A stretch of 64,000 nt of DNA, taken from assembly GCF_003363755.1 (NCBI RefSeq), contig NZ_CP031396.1, forward strand, positions 1,922,001 through 1,986,000, written 5' to 3'. The notes under the pieces are model-generated. The model was given only the letters and a program-made list of their open reading frames with translations. It did not search any database and was not told the DNA's origin. The stretch's first letter is position 1. Each line of letters opens with the position of its first letter. The translations under genes were made by a program, and so were the position numbers. Of this stretch, positions 30,376-39,304 are shown in pieces. Source of the stretch: Pseudomonas protegens (lineage in GTDB: Bacteria; Pseudomonadota; Gammaproteobacteria; Pseudomonadales; Pseudomonadaceae).

Positions 30376-33256
30376 GGAGGTTTCTCTCGTTCAAGGCAGT
30401 GACGATCCCGCTCAACAACGACTCCAGGCGCTCGGCGCCGAAGACCTGCGGGTCGTAATCGATTTTCAGCAACAGCTCGCCCGCAGCCAGGTAGCCGGTG
30501 AACTCCAGGTGATGGCTGGGGCTGCCCTGCATCAACTGCAGGCTCAAGGGATGCACGCCGACCCGGGCCCCGGGTTCGTTCTCCACGGCGCCGAGGAAGT
30601 TGTAGCTGTAGCCACAATCGAACAGCCCCTTGAGCCGCTCGGCCTCGGGCGTGGCGAAATAGCGGTTGCCGAAACTGTGGGCGATCCCCTGGCTGGCCTG
30701 TTGGCTGGCCTTGATTGCGCCAGCAATCGCCTGCAGGTCCAGGCTGGTGATCTGCAACACCAGGGGGTAGATCACCGTCAGCCAACCGAACACGCTGTTG
30801 AGCTCGGCGCCACTCTTGTCCAGGGCCCGGCCGTGATCCAGCACATGGACTTTCTGGAACGGGTTGTCGTCACCCTGGCTCATGGCGCGAAGGATCGCCG
30901 CCAGCAACAGCTGGCTGGTCTCGACAACGCCCTGGGCCCACTGCGGCAGGTCGCGGACCGGGCCCAAAGACAGTTCTACCCGCCCAAAGGCCTCGCGCCG
31001 GGGAAACTCGGGCTGCTGCGCCGTCAACGGCCCGCAGCGGCTCCACGGCAGCGCCTCCCAGAACGCCTCATGGGTAGCAGCGGCATGCTCACGCTGGTAG
31101 GTCTGCTGCCACTCCTCGAAAGCCGTTGGCCGAGCCCAGCGCTGCATGCACTCCAGGCCCCGTACCAAGCATTCGTCCAGCTCGGAAACCAATAGCATCC
31201 AGGAGTACCGATCGACCTGGAACTGATGCCCGGCAATGATCAGGTGGTGGCCATCGGCGTCCTGTTGCTGACTGAAACACAAGTGCTGCCCCTGACTCAG
31301 GGAGATGGTCGCGCAGGTCTGGGCCACGGCTTGTTGCAGGTCCGTCGTGGCGGGCAGCAAGCCGAGGTCCTGCACGCCGTGCTCGATGAAGTGATGGCTG
31401 AATATCGCCCGCAACGCCTGGCTGACCCGCCCTGGCTCCTCGCCCGCGGCGATATCCAGCACCAGGGCCTGATTCCAGTGGTCCAGGTCGCTGATCCCGC
31501 GGCTGAGCAGAAAACGCCGATTGGGCAAGCCAATGGCCTGTGCTCGTGAAACCCCGGGACGGGCCTTGGCCTTCGCCGGCTGAAGCTGCAACTGCCCCAG
31601 CGCCTGATCCGACAGCAGCTCTTCCAGGTCCAGCACCAGACCTTTTCTCTTCAGCGTGGCGACCACCTGCAAGGCCCGCAGCGAATCACCGCCATTGTCG
31701 ATAAAACTCCTGGCTGGGTCCGCACTCTGCCCGCCGAGCACCTGGCCGATGGCCTGCCACAAAGGCTCCGATGCGGCCTCTGTTGACGTTGGTGCCATGG
31801 CACTGGCGGCCAGTTGCGCGAGCGCCTGCCGGTCGATCTTGTTATTGCGGTTCAGGGCGAAACGCTCCACCAGCATGAACCGCGCCGGCACCCTGTGCGC
31901 CGGTAGCGCGGCCCTGGCGGCCTGACGCAGCAGGTCTTCGTCGAGGCTGGCGTCGCGGGCAATGACAAAGGCCACCAGGGCCACGTTATCCCCCGCCTGA
32001 TGGGCGATCACACAGGCTTCCTGCACCTGGGCCAGGGCCTTGAGCTCCGACTCCACCTGAACCAGGCTGACCTTCTGCCCGTTGACCTTGACGATGGAGT
32101 CCTTGCGCCCCAGCAGGCGAATAGCGCCATCAGGCAGGCGGCACGCCAGATCGCCGGTGGCGTAGCACGGGCGCTGCGGGTCCGTGGGGCTGGGCTGGGT
32201 CAGCTCGACGATCAGCCCGCTGGCCGGGTCCAGGCGCCGGGCAACCAGGGAGGAATAGAGCAGCAATTCACCCACGCCCTCGCCATAGGGCTGCCCCGGC
32301 TCCTGGGCAATCTCCAGGGTTACACCCTCCACCGGACGATCCAGGGCCCAGGTCGGGTCCTGCAGGGTCTGCCCCTGATCGATCCTGGCGTAGAGCGCGG
32401 TGGTGCACTCGGTCGGTCCGTAGGCGTTGAACAATTGCGAACCTGGCGCAAAGGCCTGGTTGAAACGCTGGATGTCCGAGGGGTGGATGATCTCGCCACC
32501 GATCACCAACCGCTTGGGCTGGGCGTAAGTGGCGCTGGCGTCGCTGTAGAAGGCTCGCAGGTAGGGCACGGTCATGTGCAGCACGTCGATGTCGTGCTCG
32601 GCGATCATTGCCTCGACGGCGGCGAAGTCATGTTCCCGGGGATTGAGGCTGCACAGGGTGGAGCCGGTCTTCAGGCTGGCAAAGATGTCCATCAGGCCGG
32701 CGTCCCAGCCAGCGGAAGCCAGTTGCAGGACACGCTGCCCAGGGCCGATACCGACATGGCCGATGTAGTTGTCGATGTGCCGACCCAGGGCCTCGATGCG
32801 TTGCACTATGGCCTTGGGCTCACCGGTGGAGCCGCTGGTGAAGATCACGTACTCCTGGCAGCGCAGCGGGTATGCACGGCCAGGGGCTACGGGCCGGGGC
32901 TGCAGCTGCAGCAGGTCGAGCACCGGCAAGGAGGCGCTCAGTTGCGCGCCGGGCCGCGTCGTGCCATTGAGGATCAGGTTCACGCCCAGGCGCTCAAGCA
33001 CCGGCGCCAGTTCGTCCAGGTTGCTCGCCGGGTCAATGAACACCACGCGCCGGGCGCTGGACAGGGCCGCGATCAGCGCCGCATACATGGCCCGGCCATG
33101 GCTGGCATACAACGCCACCACCGGCTGCTGCAACCCTTTCAATTCGGCACTGACGGCCTCGCGCAACCGGTCTAGCTCGGCAAAACCAAGGCTGCCCTGG
33201 ACATCAATGATTCCTGCAACATCGGTACCCGCCATGCGAGCAAAAGCCTGCAACAT
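30356..33256 (-). CDS. NRPS, A-T plus degenerate epimerase-like domain
   Basis: A 966-aa NRPS. Adenylation domain (about 1-480): FTSGSTGEPK (139), NAYGPTECT (277), YATGDLA (365), GRKDSIVKVNGQKV (383), A10 lysine in NRNNKID (473). Specificity positions read by eye are DAMHVGATAK, matching no common code I know. Carrier protein: SFIDNGGDSLRAL, serine near 525. The C-terminal region (about 570-960) resembles an epimerase more than a condensation domain: it has a VDRYSW ending like HHxxxDxxSW and a late YNFLGAVE like the E-domain NYLG motif. The catalytic second histidine is glutamine (HQFQVD, 677-682). The start follows the aminotransferase stop by 21 bp. Confidence 0.86.
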   Translation of the reverse strand: MLQAFARMAGTDVAGIIDVQGSLGFAELDRLREAVSAELKGLQQPVVALYASHGRAMYAALIAALSSARRVVFIDPASNLDELAPVLERLGVNLILNGTTRPGAQLSASLPVLDLLQLQPRPVAPGRAYPLRCQEYVIFTSGSTGEPKAIVQRIEALGRHIDNYIGHVGIGPGQRVLQLASAGWDAGLMDIFASLKTGSTLCSLNPREHDFAAVEAMIAEHDIDVLHMTVPYLRAFYSDASATYAQPKRLVIGGEIIHPSDIQRFNQAFAPGSQLFNAYGPTECTTALYARIDQGQTLQDPTWALDRPVEGVTLEIAQEPGQPYGEGVGELLLYSSLVARRLDPASGLIVELTQPSPTDPQRPCYATGDLACRLPDGAIRLLGRKDSIVKVNGQKVSLVQVESELKALAQVQEACVIAHQAGDNVALVAFVIARDASLDEDLLRQAARAALPAHRVPARFMLVERFALNRNNKIDRQALAQLAASAMAPTSTEAASEPLWQAIGQVLGGQSADPARSFIDNGGDSLRALQVVATLKRKGLVLDLEELLSDQALGQLQLQPAKAKARPGVSRAQAIGLPNRRFLLSRGISDLDHWNQALVLDIAAGEEPGRVSQALRAIFSHHFIEHGVQDLGLLPATTDLQQAVAQTCATISLSQGQHLCFSQQQDADGHHLIIAGHQFQVDRYSWMLLVSELDECLVRGLECMQRWARPTAFEEWQQTYQREHAAATHEAFWEALPWSRCGPLTAQQPEFPRREAFGRVELSLGPVRDLPQWAQGVVETSQLLLAAILRAMSQGDDNPFQKVHVLDHGRALDKSGAELNSVFGWLTVIYPLVLQITSLDLQAIAGAIKASQQASQGIAHSFGNRYFATPEAERLKGLFDCGYSYNFLGAVENEPGARVGVHPLSLQLMQGSPSHHLEFTGYLAAGELLLKIDYDPQVFGAERLESLLSGIVTALNERNLHERHAR

Positions 33257-33277
33257 GATATCCCTGCCTTGTTGTTA

Positions 33278-34516
33278 TTAGAGGGAGCGGCAAACGCCCT
33301 GCAGCGTCTGCATGAATGCCTGGATTTCCTGCCGGGAGATGCTCAGTGGCGGGGTCAGCTTGACCGTCGCCGGATTGCGTCCGCCGGTGCGCACGATCAC
33401 GCCGTGCTCCAGCAGGCGGTTGCGCAGGGCCAGTACATCACCGCCCTGACCCTGGCCCTCGAAATCGAAGGCGAGCATCAGACCGCGACCGCGCACATTG
33501 ACCACCCGCGCATCCTGCGCCCCCTGTTCCTCGAGGGCCTGGCGCAGATAGGCGCCGTTGCTCGCCGCCCACTCCCAGGGTTGTTCCTGGTGATAGATGT
33601 CCAGCACCTTGGAGGCCACGGCGCAGGCCAGGGGCATCAGGGTGAAGGTGGAGGAATGCTCGGCATACCCCAGGCAGTCCACCAACTCCGGGCGGCCCAC
33701 CACTGCAGAAATCGGCAGGCCGTTGCCCAGGGCCTTGCCCAGGACCAGCAAGTCCGGAAGTAGCTGCGGGTTGCTGAAAAATGGGGTCCCGGTGCGACCG
33801 AAACCGGTGTAGATCTCATCGAAGATGGTGATCACGCCGAAGGTCTTGCCCAGTTCGACAATCGCTTCGAGCAACGCCAGGGGCACCGGGTACATGCCTT
33901 CCGCCGCCTGGATCGGTTCGATGATCAGCGCCGCCGGCAAGCGATTGGCCTGCTGCGCCTGGCGCAGATCCTCGGCCAGTTGCTCGCGCCACAAGGCGGC
34001 TCGGGCCGGGTCCTGGTCGGCGTCATAATCCAGGGCCAGGGCGGTCAGTTGCAGGCTGTCGCTACCGGCCAGGTGCTTGCGAAAACCGCGGTTGGAGGTC
34101 ACCGACAAGGCGCCCTGGGTCTTGCCATGGAAGGAATTGTGGAAATACATCACACCCGGGCGTCCGGTCGCGGCGCGGGCGATTTTCAGCGCTACCTCGA
34201 TCGCCTCGGCACCGGTGACCGCGGCAAACACCGAAGCTTGCGCGTAGGGCACCAGGCCCTCCAGCTTGGCCACCACTTCATGGCGCTGCGGGTTGTCGAT
34301 ATTCCAGCCGGTATGAATCAGCAGTTCGGATTGACGCTTGAGGGCCTCGACCAGGTCATCGCGCTGATAACCCAGGTTGGCGGCGCCGCTGCCACCGGAC
34401 ATGTCGAGAAAGGATTTGCCCTGCTCATCGTAAAGAAAGCATCCCTTGCCACGAACAACGGAAGGGCTGGAGGGGGCGCTGCGCTTAACGGATATTGCAA
34501 CCGCTTCTGTGAACAT
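33278..34516 (-). CDS. Class III PLP aminotransferase
   Basis: First gene of the cluster. The start MFTEAVAISVKRSAPSSP at 34516 follows AAGGTGA and gives 412 aa; longer frames read through the leader. It has the class III layout: GSGAANLGY, VTGAEAIEVALKIARAATGR, the PLP aspartate in IFDEIYTGFGRTG, and the Schiff-base lysine in LVLGKALGNGLP. It is closest in style to diaminobutyrate (EctB) and ornithine/GABA aminotransferases, so it may transfer an omega-amino group to make a diamino acid building block. The exact substrate is not determinable. Confidence 0.9.
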   Translation of the reverse strand: MFTEAVAISVKRSAPSSPSVVRGKGCFLYDEQGKSFLDMSGGSGAANLGYQRDDLVEALKRQSELLIHTGWNIDNPQRHEVVAKLEGLVPYAQASVFAAVTGAEAIEVALKIARAATGRPGVMYFHNSFHGKTQGALSVTSNRGFRKHLAGSDSLQLTALALDYDADQDPARAALWREQLAEDLRQAQQANRLPAALIIEPIQAAEGMYPVPLALLEAIVELGKTFGVITIFDEIYTGFGRTGTPFFSNPQLLPDLLVLGKALGNGLPISAVVGRPELVDCLGYAEHSSTFTLMPLACAVASKVLDIYHQEQPWEWAASNGAYLRQALEEQGAQDARVVNVRGRGLMLAFDFEGQGQGGDVLALRNRLLEHGVIVRTGGRNPATVKLTPPLSISRQEIQAFMQTLQGVCRSL

Positions 34517-34579
34517 CCTGTCACCTTGAGTAAGCCGGGCTTGTGACTCACGCACATACTCAGGGGCAGATTCGTGCAG

Positions 34580-34648
34580 GCAGGGCAAAACCCTGCTGGT
34601 TGCGAAGTTACCGACCCTGGTACGTGTTCTCCTTGCCAGGGACGCAAC
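34580..34648 (-). promoter_or_regulatory. Leader hairpins of the NRPS cluster
   Basis: In the roughly 147-nt predicted leader there is a nested stem (GTTGCG 34599-34604 with CGCAAC 34643-34648; CCCTGG 34615-34620 with CCAGGG 34636-34641), then a separate hairpin GCAGGG/CCCTGC (34580-34596). Neither is followed by a U-run. It could be a regulatory leader; no known riboswitch is recognised. Confidence 0.4.
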
Positions 34649-34669
34649 CCCTGTCGGCAATGGCGGCAA

Positions 34670-34699
34670 GATTTACGCGGGAGGCATTTGCACTGTCAA
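34670..34699 (-). promoter_or_regulatory. Putative sigma-70 promoter of the NRPS cluster
   Basis: On the minus strand a perfect -35 TTGACA (34694-34699) and a -10-like TAAATC (34670-34675) are 18 bp apart, with a strongly AT-rich upstream tract (34700-34790) that could be an UP element. Predicted start near 34663. Confidence 0.6.
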
Positions 34700-34905
34700 C
34701 GAGACCCGCACTTATTTCGAATTTAAAGCGATAACCACTGAAAAAAAGTGGGAATTCAGATAAAGCCCCTGAATTTATCAAGGTTTTTAGGGAGGAGTCG
34801 GGCTACCGGCAAAAGGCCAGTCGTTATAGAAACACGGGGCTTTGAGTCGTGGGGGGAGCTGGTGAGTTGAACCATCGCAGCGCGGCAGGGACGTTTTTGC
34901 AAGGC

Positions 34906-34949
34906 AAAAAAAAACCCGGAAATCCTCACTTGCGTGGGCCTTCCGGATT
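34906..34949 (-). terminator. Terminator of tRNA-Lys
   Basis: On the minus strand AATCCGGAA pairs with TTCCGGGTT and is followed by a run of T (34906-34914). It isolates the tRNA transcript from the NRPS cluster promoter. Confidence 0.8.
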
Positions 34950-34966
34950 TTCTAAACCGCCAAATA

Positions 34967-35042
34967 TGGTGGGTCGTGTGGGATTCGAACCTACGACCAA
35001 TTGGTTAAAAGCCAACTGCTCTACCAACTGAGCTAACGACCC
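34967..35042 (-). tRNA. tRNA-Lys (UUU)
   Basis: A 76-nt gene with encoded CCA. On the minus strand it starts GGGTCGTTAGCTCAG; the anticodon loop is CTTTTAA (anticodon TTT); the T-loop is GGTTCGAATCC; and the acceptor ACGACCC pairs with GGGTCGT. It is next to queC as in P. aeruginosa, where this tRNA-Lys gene is the integration site of the PAPI-2/exoU islands. Its 3' end points to the NRPS cluster. Confidence 0.97.
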
Positions 35043-35105
35043 GCTGTGTGGTGGCGCGTATAATACTGATTTCTAACGGGAATTCAACACCCTATGTGAA
35101 AAAAA

Positions 35106-35807
35106 TCAAAAATAAGGTGTTGGATCGCTGATACCGGCTGCATTGAAGCCCTCCGCACGCAGACGGCAGCTGTCACATTTACCGCACGCATGCCCCCTGT
35201 CGTCCGCCTGGTAGCAGGAAACCGTCAGCCCGTAATCCACTCCCAGGCGCACCCCGGCCTTGATGATCTCGGCCTTGCTGAGGTTCTGCAGAGGCGCCTG
35301 GATACGGAAGCCCTGCCCTTCGACACCGGCCTTGGTCGCCAGATTGGCCATGCGCTCGAACGCTTCGACGAACTCGGGACGGCAATCCGGGTAGCCGGAA
35401 TAATCCACGGCGTTGACGCCAATGAAGATATCCCGCGCCTCCAGGACTTCCGCCCAGCCCAGGGCCAGGGACAGGAATACGGTGTTACGTGCCGGCACAT
35501 AAGTCACCGGAATACCTTCACCGGGAGTTTCCGGCACATCAATGGAACTGTCAGTCAGTGCCGAGCCGCCAATACCGTTGAGGTTCAGGCCAATCACCTT
35601 GTGCTCCACCACGCCCAGATCCCGCGCCACGCGCTCGGCAGCGTGCAACTCGGCACGATGGCGCTGGCCGTAATCGAAACTCATGGTGTAGCAGCGGTAG
35701 CCTTCGGCGCGGGCCATGGCCACCACGGTGGCCGAGTCCAGGCCACCGGAGAGCAGGATCACTGCACGCTTTTCGGTCAAGGTTTGGTTCTGTGCTTGCT
35801 CAGTCAT
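35106..35807 (-). CDS. queC: 7-cyano-7-deazaguanine synthase
   Basis: ATP-dependent conversion of 7-carboxy-7-deazaguanine to preQ0 in queuosine synthesis. The PP-loop is LSGGLDSAT near residue 20 and the zinc-binding C-terminal motif is CGKCDSC. The start [14 protein letters not shown] at 35807 gives 233 aa; longer frames add a family-unlike extension. Its start lies one base after the queE stop, so they form an operon. Confidence 0.95.
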   Translation of the reverse strand: MTEQAQNQTLTEKRAVILLSGGLDSATVVAMARAEGYRCYTMSFDYGQRHRAELHAAERVARDLGVVEHKVIGLNLNGIGGSALTDSSIDVPETPGEGIPVTYVPARNTVFLSLALGWAEVLEARDIFIGVNAVDYSGYPDCRPEFVEAFERMANLATKAGVEGQGFRIQAPLQNLSKAEIIKAGVRLGVDYGLTVSCYQADDRGHACGKCDSCRLRAEGFNAAGISDPTPYF

Positions 35808-35808
35808 G

Positions 35809-36456
35809 TCAGCGCCCTGGCTCATCATTCCAAAGGTATTTGTGCAACTGCAATTGCAGGCGTACCGGCAGGTTGTCAGCGACGATCCAGTCCGCCAGGT
35901 CCCGTGCATTCAGGTCGTGATGGCTCGGCGAAAACAGCACTTCGCCGGCACGTCGCTCAAGGCCGTACTGGATCAGCTTGGACACGGCCCAGTCATAGTC
36001 CTCGCGGGAACAGATGACAAACTTGACCTGATCGTTGGCGGTCAGCAGCTCGATGTTCTCGTAGCGATTGCGATGAGCTTCCTTGGAGCCCGGCGTCTTC
36101 AGATCAAGGATCCGACTGACGCGCTGATCCACGGCCGAGATATCCAGGGCGCCGCTGGTTTCCAGCGACACTTCATAACCGGCATCGCACAACTGCTTGA
36201 GCAAGGGAATGGCATTGGGTTGGGCCAACGGCTCGCCGCCGGTGACGCAGACGTAACGCGGACGGAAATCGGCAACCTGCTCCAGCAGGCTGTCGAGAGT
36301 ACGCAGGGTGCCGCCGCTGAAGGCGTAGGCACTGTCGCAGTATTGGCAACGCAACGGACAACCGGTCAGGCGCACAAAAACCGTGGGCAGCCCGGCAGTC
36401 CGAGTTTCCCCCTGCAACGAGTAGAAAACTTCGGTGATTCTCAATGTGTCTTGCAT
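35809..36456 (-). CDS. queE: 7-carboxy-7-deazaguanine synthase (radical SAM)
   Basis: Radical SAM enzyme that contracts 6-carboxytetrahydropterin to 7-carboxy-7-deazaguanine. The cluster motif CPLRCQYC (CxxxCxxC) is near residue 33, with VCVTGGEPL near 70. The start [17 protein letters not shown] at 36456 gives 215 aa; an upstream GTG at 36465 adds three residues and is less likely. It is followed directly by queC. Confidence 0.95.
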   Translation of the reverse strand: MQDTLRITEVFYSLQGETRTAGLPTVFVRLTGCPLRCQYCDSAYAFSGGTLRTLDSLLEQVADFRPRYVCVTGGEPLAQPNAIPLLKQLCDAGYEVSLETSGALDISAVDQRVSRILDLKTPGSKEAHRNRYENIELLTANDQVKFVICSREDYDWAVSKLIQYGLERRAGEVLFSPSHHDLNARDLADWIVADNLPVRLQLQLHKYLWNDEPGR

Positions 36457-36575
36457 AGTCGCCACGGGCGTAACAGCTAAACAGGCTGTCCGCCTCCGTC
36501 AGGCACTTCAAGGAACCCCGCCATCGCGCAGATCCCAGGAAGCGTGTTTCAGAAAAAAGGGCATGGATTCTAACG

Positions 36576-36599
36576 AAAAAACCCGCGGCAAGCGCGGGT
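36576..36599 (-). terminator. Terminator of the tol-pal operon
   Basis: On the minus strand ACCCGCG, 5-nt loop, CGCGGGT, then TTTTTT, 25 bp after the cpoB stop. Confidence 0.92.
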
Positions 36600-36623
36600 T
36601 TCTTGTAACGGCCGCCAACGCAT

Positions 36624-37445
36624 TTACATGCGTTGCAGATCCCGTTGTGCCAACTGAGCGGCGGAAGTGCCCGGATACTGGGCTACCACCTGCTGCAGAA
36701 TGCCTTTGACCCGGTCGGTATGACCCAGGCGGCGCTCTACATCAGCCAGCTTGTACAGCGAGTCCGGCACCTTGGCGTGCTTGGGATACAGCTGGGAAAC
36801 CTTGGCGAACGCCTGACCTGCGCCTTGCAGATCGCCCTTGGCCAGGTTCACTTCACCCAGCCAGTACTGGGCATTGCCGGCGTACTGACTGTTGGGGTAC
36901 TTGCGCAGGAATGCCGAGAAAGCTTGGCTCGCCTTGTCGAAATCCTTGGCTTTGATCAGGTCGAAGGCAGCATCGTAATAGAGCTTTTCCTTGGCCGGAT
37001 CACCGGGTTCGCTGCTGGCAGCTGGTGCCTGGGCAGCAGCGCCGGCGGCACCGGCGGCATTGCTATCGCCACCGGTAGAAGAATTCTCAGGAGTCGCGGC
37101 AGGTGCAACACCGCTTCCTATGCGCCGATCAAGATCCTGGTATCGCTCCAGGCTTTCTTGCTTCATGCGCGCTACATCATTTTGCAGAACTTCGATCACA
37201 CCTTGCTGCCGTGCAATCTGCTCCTGCATTTGCTGCAGTTGCTGGAACAGCTCGCCCTGTGCCGAGACAGGGGTCGAAACCCCTCCCCCGGCATAGGCGC
37301 CGTTCGTGCCATAACCCGCTGGCGGATAACTGCTCCCGCTATTGTTATAGCCGGAGTTGTTATCGACCACAGGAACCGCAGACCACGCCACAAGCGGCGT
37401 GAGACTGAGAGCCAAAATAGTTACAGCACGACGGCACGTTCGCAT
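36624..37445 (-). CDS. cpoB: Periplasmic cell-division coordinator CpoB (YbgF)
   Basis: Periplasmic TPR protein that links peptidoglycan synthesis with Tol-dependent outer membrane constriction. It has 273 aa with a signal peptide ending near LVAWSA, a Gly/Asn/Ser/Tyr-rich segment, a coiled coil (LFQQLQQMQEQIARQQGVIEVLQ, shown in part) and C-terminal TPRs starting EKLYYDAAFDLIKAKDFDK. It is the last gene of the tol-pal operon, 6 bp after pal. Confidence 0.94.
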   Translation of the reverse strand: MRTCRRAVTILALSLTPLVAWSAVPVVDNNSGYNNSGSSYPPAGYGTNGAYAGGGVSTPVSAQGELFQQLQQMQEQIARQQGVIEVLQNDVARMKQESLERYQDLDRRIGSGVAPAATPENSSTGGDSNAAGAAGAAAQAPAASSEPGDPAKEKLYYDAAFDLIKAKDFDKASQAFSAFLRKYPNSQYAGNAQYWLGEVNLAKGDLQGAGQAFAKVSQLYPKHAKVPDSLYKLADVERRLGHTDRVKGILQQVVAQYPGTSAAQLAQRDLQRM

Positions 37446-37451
37446 GACGAA

Positions 37452-37949
37452 TTACTTACGCAGTTCGACGCGACGGTTTTGAGCCCAGGACTGCTCGTCG
37501 TGGCCAGTAGCAACTGGACGCTCCTTACCGTAGGAAACCAGCTCCAGCTGTGCAGGGGAAACGCCCTGCAGAACCAGGTAGCGCTGAACGGCTTTCGCAC
37601 GACGCTCGCCCAGAGCCATGTTGTACTCACGAGTACCACGTTCGTCGGTGTTGCCTTCCAGAACAACGCGAGCGCCGTTTGCTTTCAGGTCTTTGGCGTG
37701 AACGTCCAGAGCGCGCATGGCTTCTGGCTTCAGGTCCGAGCTGTCGTATTCGAAGTAGAAGGTGGTGATTGCGCGCAGAGCAGCTTCTTCGCTCAGGGAG
37801 CCATCAACAGCACCAGTGTTAGCGCCGTAACCAGCGTTTGGATCAACAGCGCCTTCGCCGGCGTTGTCGCCACCTTTGGAGGAGCAACCTACAGCCACAG
37901 CCATGGCCAGAGCCAGCGCAGCAAACTTACCAAACTTCAACATTTCCAT
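37452..37949 (-). CDS. pal: Peptidoglycan-associated lipoprotein Pal (OprL)
   Basis: Outer-membrane lipoprotein that binds peptidoglycan and TolB. Its 165 aa carry the lipobox AVGC (cysteine near residue 22) and an OmpA-like domain with [14 protein letters not shown] and a C-terminal [10 protein letters not shown]. It lies between tolB and cpoB on the same strand. Confidence 0.97.
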   Translation of the reverse strand: MEMLKFGKFAALALAMAVAVGCSSKGGDNAGEGAVDPNAGYGANTGAVDGSLSEEAALRAITTFYFEYDSSDLKPEAMRALDVHAKDLKANGARVVLEGNTDERGTREYNMALGERRAKAVQRYLVLQGVSPAQLELVSYGKERPVATGHDEQSWAQNRRVELRK

Positions 37950-38002
37950 CGTGAAACTCCTAATGAACCCCAGTGTGTTAAGTGAAACATTGTAGCGCCG
38001 CG

Positions 38003-39304
38003 TCAGTTCAGGTAAGGGGACCAGGACGGTTCTCTGACTTCGCCTTGAGCGGTAGGAAGCGGGAGCCTCACACGTCCATTAATGGACACGAGCATCAAGA
38101 CTCCCCGGCCCTGCTGGCGGGTGGCGTAGATTACCATGGTGCCGTTGGGCGCAACAGTAGCTGACTCATCAAGGTTGGTGTCTGTAAGGATTTTTACGCT
38201 ACCGCGCTGCAAATCCTGAGCCGCCACCCGGAAGTTGGTGAAACCATCCTGGCGGTGAATCATTACCAGGGTCTTTTCGTCAGCAGAAAGTTTCGGGTTG
38301 GCGTTGTAGTTACCAATAAAGGTCACACGCTCGGCGCCACCACCGTTGATATTGCTTTTATAGACCTGCGGCTTGCCGCCACGGTCGGATGTGAAATAGA
38401 TGGTGGAACCATCCTTGCCCCAGAACGGCTCGGTATTGATGCCCGGGCCACTGGTGACACGGCTGATTTGCCGGGATGCCATGTTCATCACATAGATATC
38501 CGGGTTGCCATCCTTGGACAGCACGAATGCCAGGCGGCTGCCATCAGGCGACCAGGCAGGTGCACCGTTCAAGCCTTCGAAGTTGGTGATCTGCTCACGA
38601 CGCCCGGTATCGATGTGCTGGACGAAGATGCGCGGACGCTTCTGCTCGAAGGACACGTACGCAATGCGCTTGCCATCCGGAGCAAAACGCGGCGACAGAA
38701 TCGGCTCGCGGGACTGCAACAGAGTCACGGCCCGCGCACCGTCGTAGTCCGAACGCTGCAGGGTGTAACGGGTGTTGTTCACCGAAAAGCGCTCAGCCGT
38801 CACATACAGCAGGCGCGTCGAGAACGCGCCCTTGATGCCGGTGAGCTTTTCAAAGGACTGATCGGAAATGTAGTGCGACATGTCACGCAACTGATCGACG
38901 CTGCCCGACACGCTACCGGTCAGCACTTGCTGCTCGGTGGCGACGTTGAACAGTGCGTATTGCACCTGCAGGCGACCACCCGCTGGAACAATGCTGCCGA
39001 CCATCACGTACTGCGCGCCCAGGGCTTTCCAGTCACGGAAGATGACTTCGCTGGCCTGGGTCGGCAGGCTGATCATGTTCTGCTTGGGGATAGGTGCGTA
39101 GTAACCCGAGTTGCGCAGGTCGTCACCGATGATCTGCGCCATGTCGTCCGGCAGCACGCTTCCGCCCTGCCAGCCAAACGGCACTACCGCGATCGGAGTG
39201 GCCCGATCACTGCCGCTGGTGACCAGAATGTTTTTTTCATCCGCTGCCGCTATCCCTGCCATACAGCAAATAACGACAAGCATTCCTCGAAGAAGGTTTC
39301 TCAC
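38003..39304 (-). CDS. tolB: Tol-Pal translocation protein TolB
   Basis: Periplasmic beta-propeller protein that contacts Pal. It has 433 aa with a signal peptide ending near MAGIAAADE, an N-terminal alpha/beta domain, and WD40-like PD40 repeats such as [14 protein letters not shown] and [19 protein letters not shown]. Its ATG overlaps the tolA stop by 4 bp (ATGA). Length and order are normal. Confidence 0.97.
   Translation of the reverse strand: MRNLLRGMLVVICCMAGIAAADEKNILVTSGSDRATPIAVVPFGWQGGSVLPDDMAQIIGDDLRNSGYYAPIPKQNMISLPTQASEVIFRDWKALGAQYVMVGSIVPAGGRLQVQYALFNVATEQQVLTGSVSGSVDQLRDMSHYISDQSFEKLTGIKGAFSTRLLYVTAERFSVNNTRYTLQRSDYDGARAVTLLQSREPILSPRFAPDGKRIAYVSFEQKRPRIFVQHIDTGRREQITNFEGLNGAPAWSPDGSRLAFVLSKDGNPDIYVMNMASRQISRVTSGPGINTEPFWGKDGSTIYFTSDRGGKPQVYKSNINGGGAERVTFIGNYNANPKLSADEKTLVMIHRQDGFTNFRVAAQDLQRGSVKILTDTNLDESATVAPNGTMVIYATRQQGRGVLMLVSINGRVRLPLPTAQGEVREPSWSPYLN

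Noticed and set aside
21589..34516. Siderophore cluster (pyoverdine- or pyochelin-like)
   Set aside because: There is no TonB receptor, extracytoplasmic sigma factor, salicylate or hydroxamate enzyme, and the NRPSs are short and lack cyclisation domains.
34318..34669. N-terminal extension of the aminotransferase to 34669, or a leader peptide there
   Set aside because: The upstream frame begins at TTG, crosses the predicted leader hairpins and has no family similarity; the ATG at 34516 has a good AAGGTGA site.
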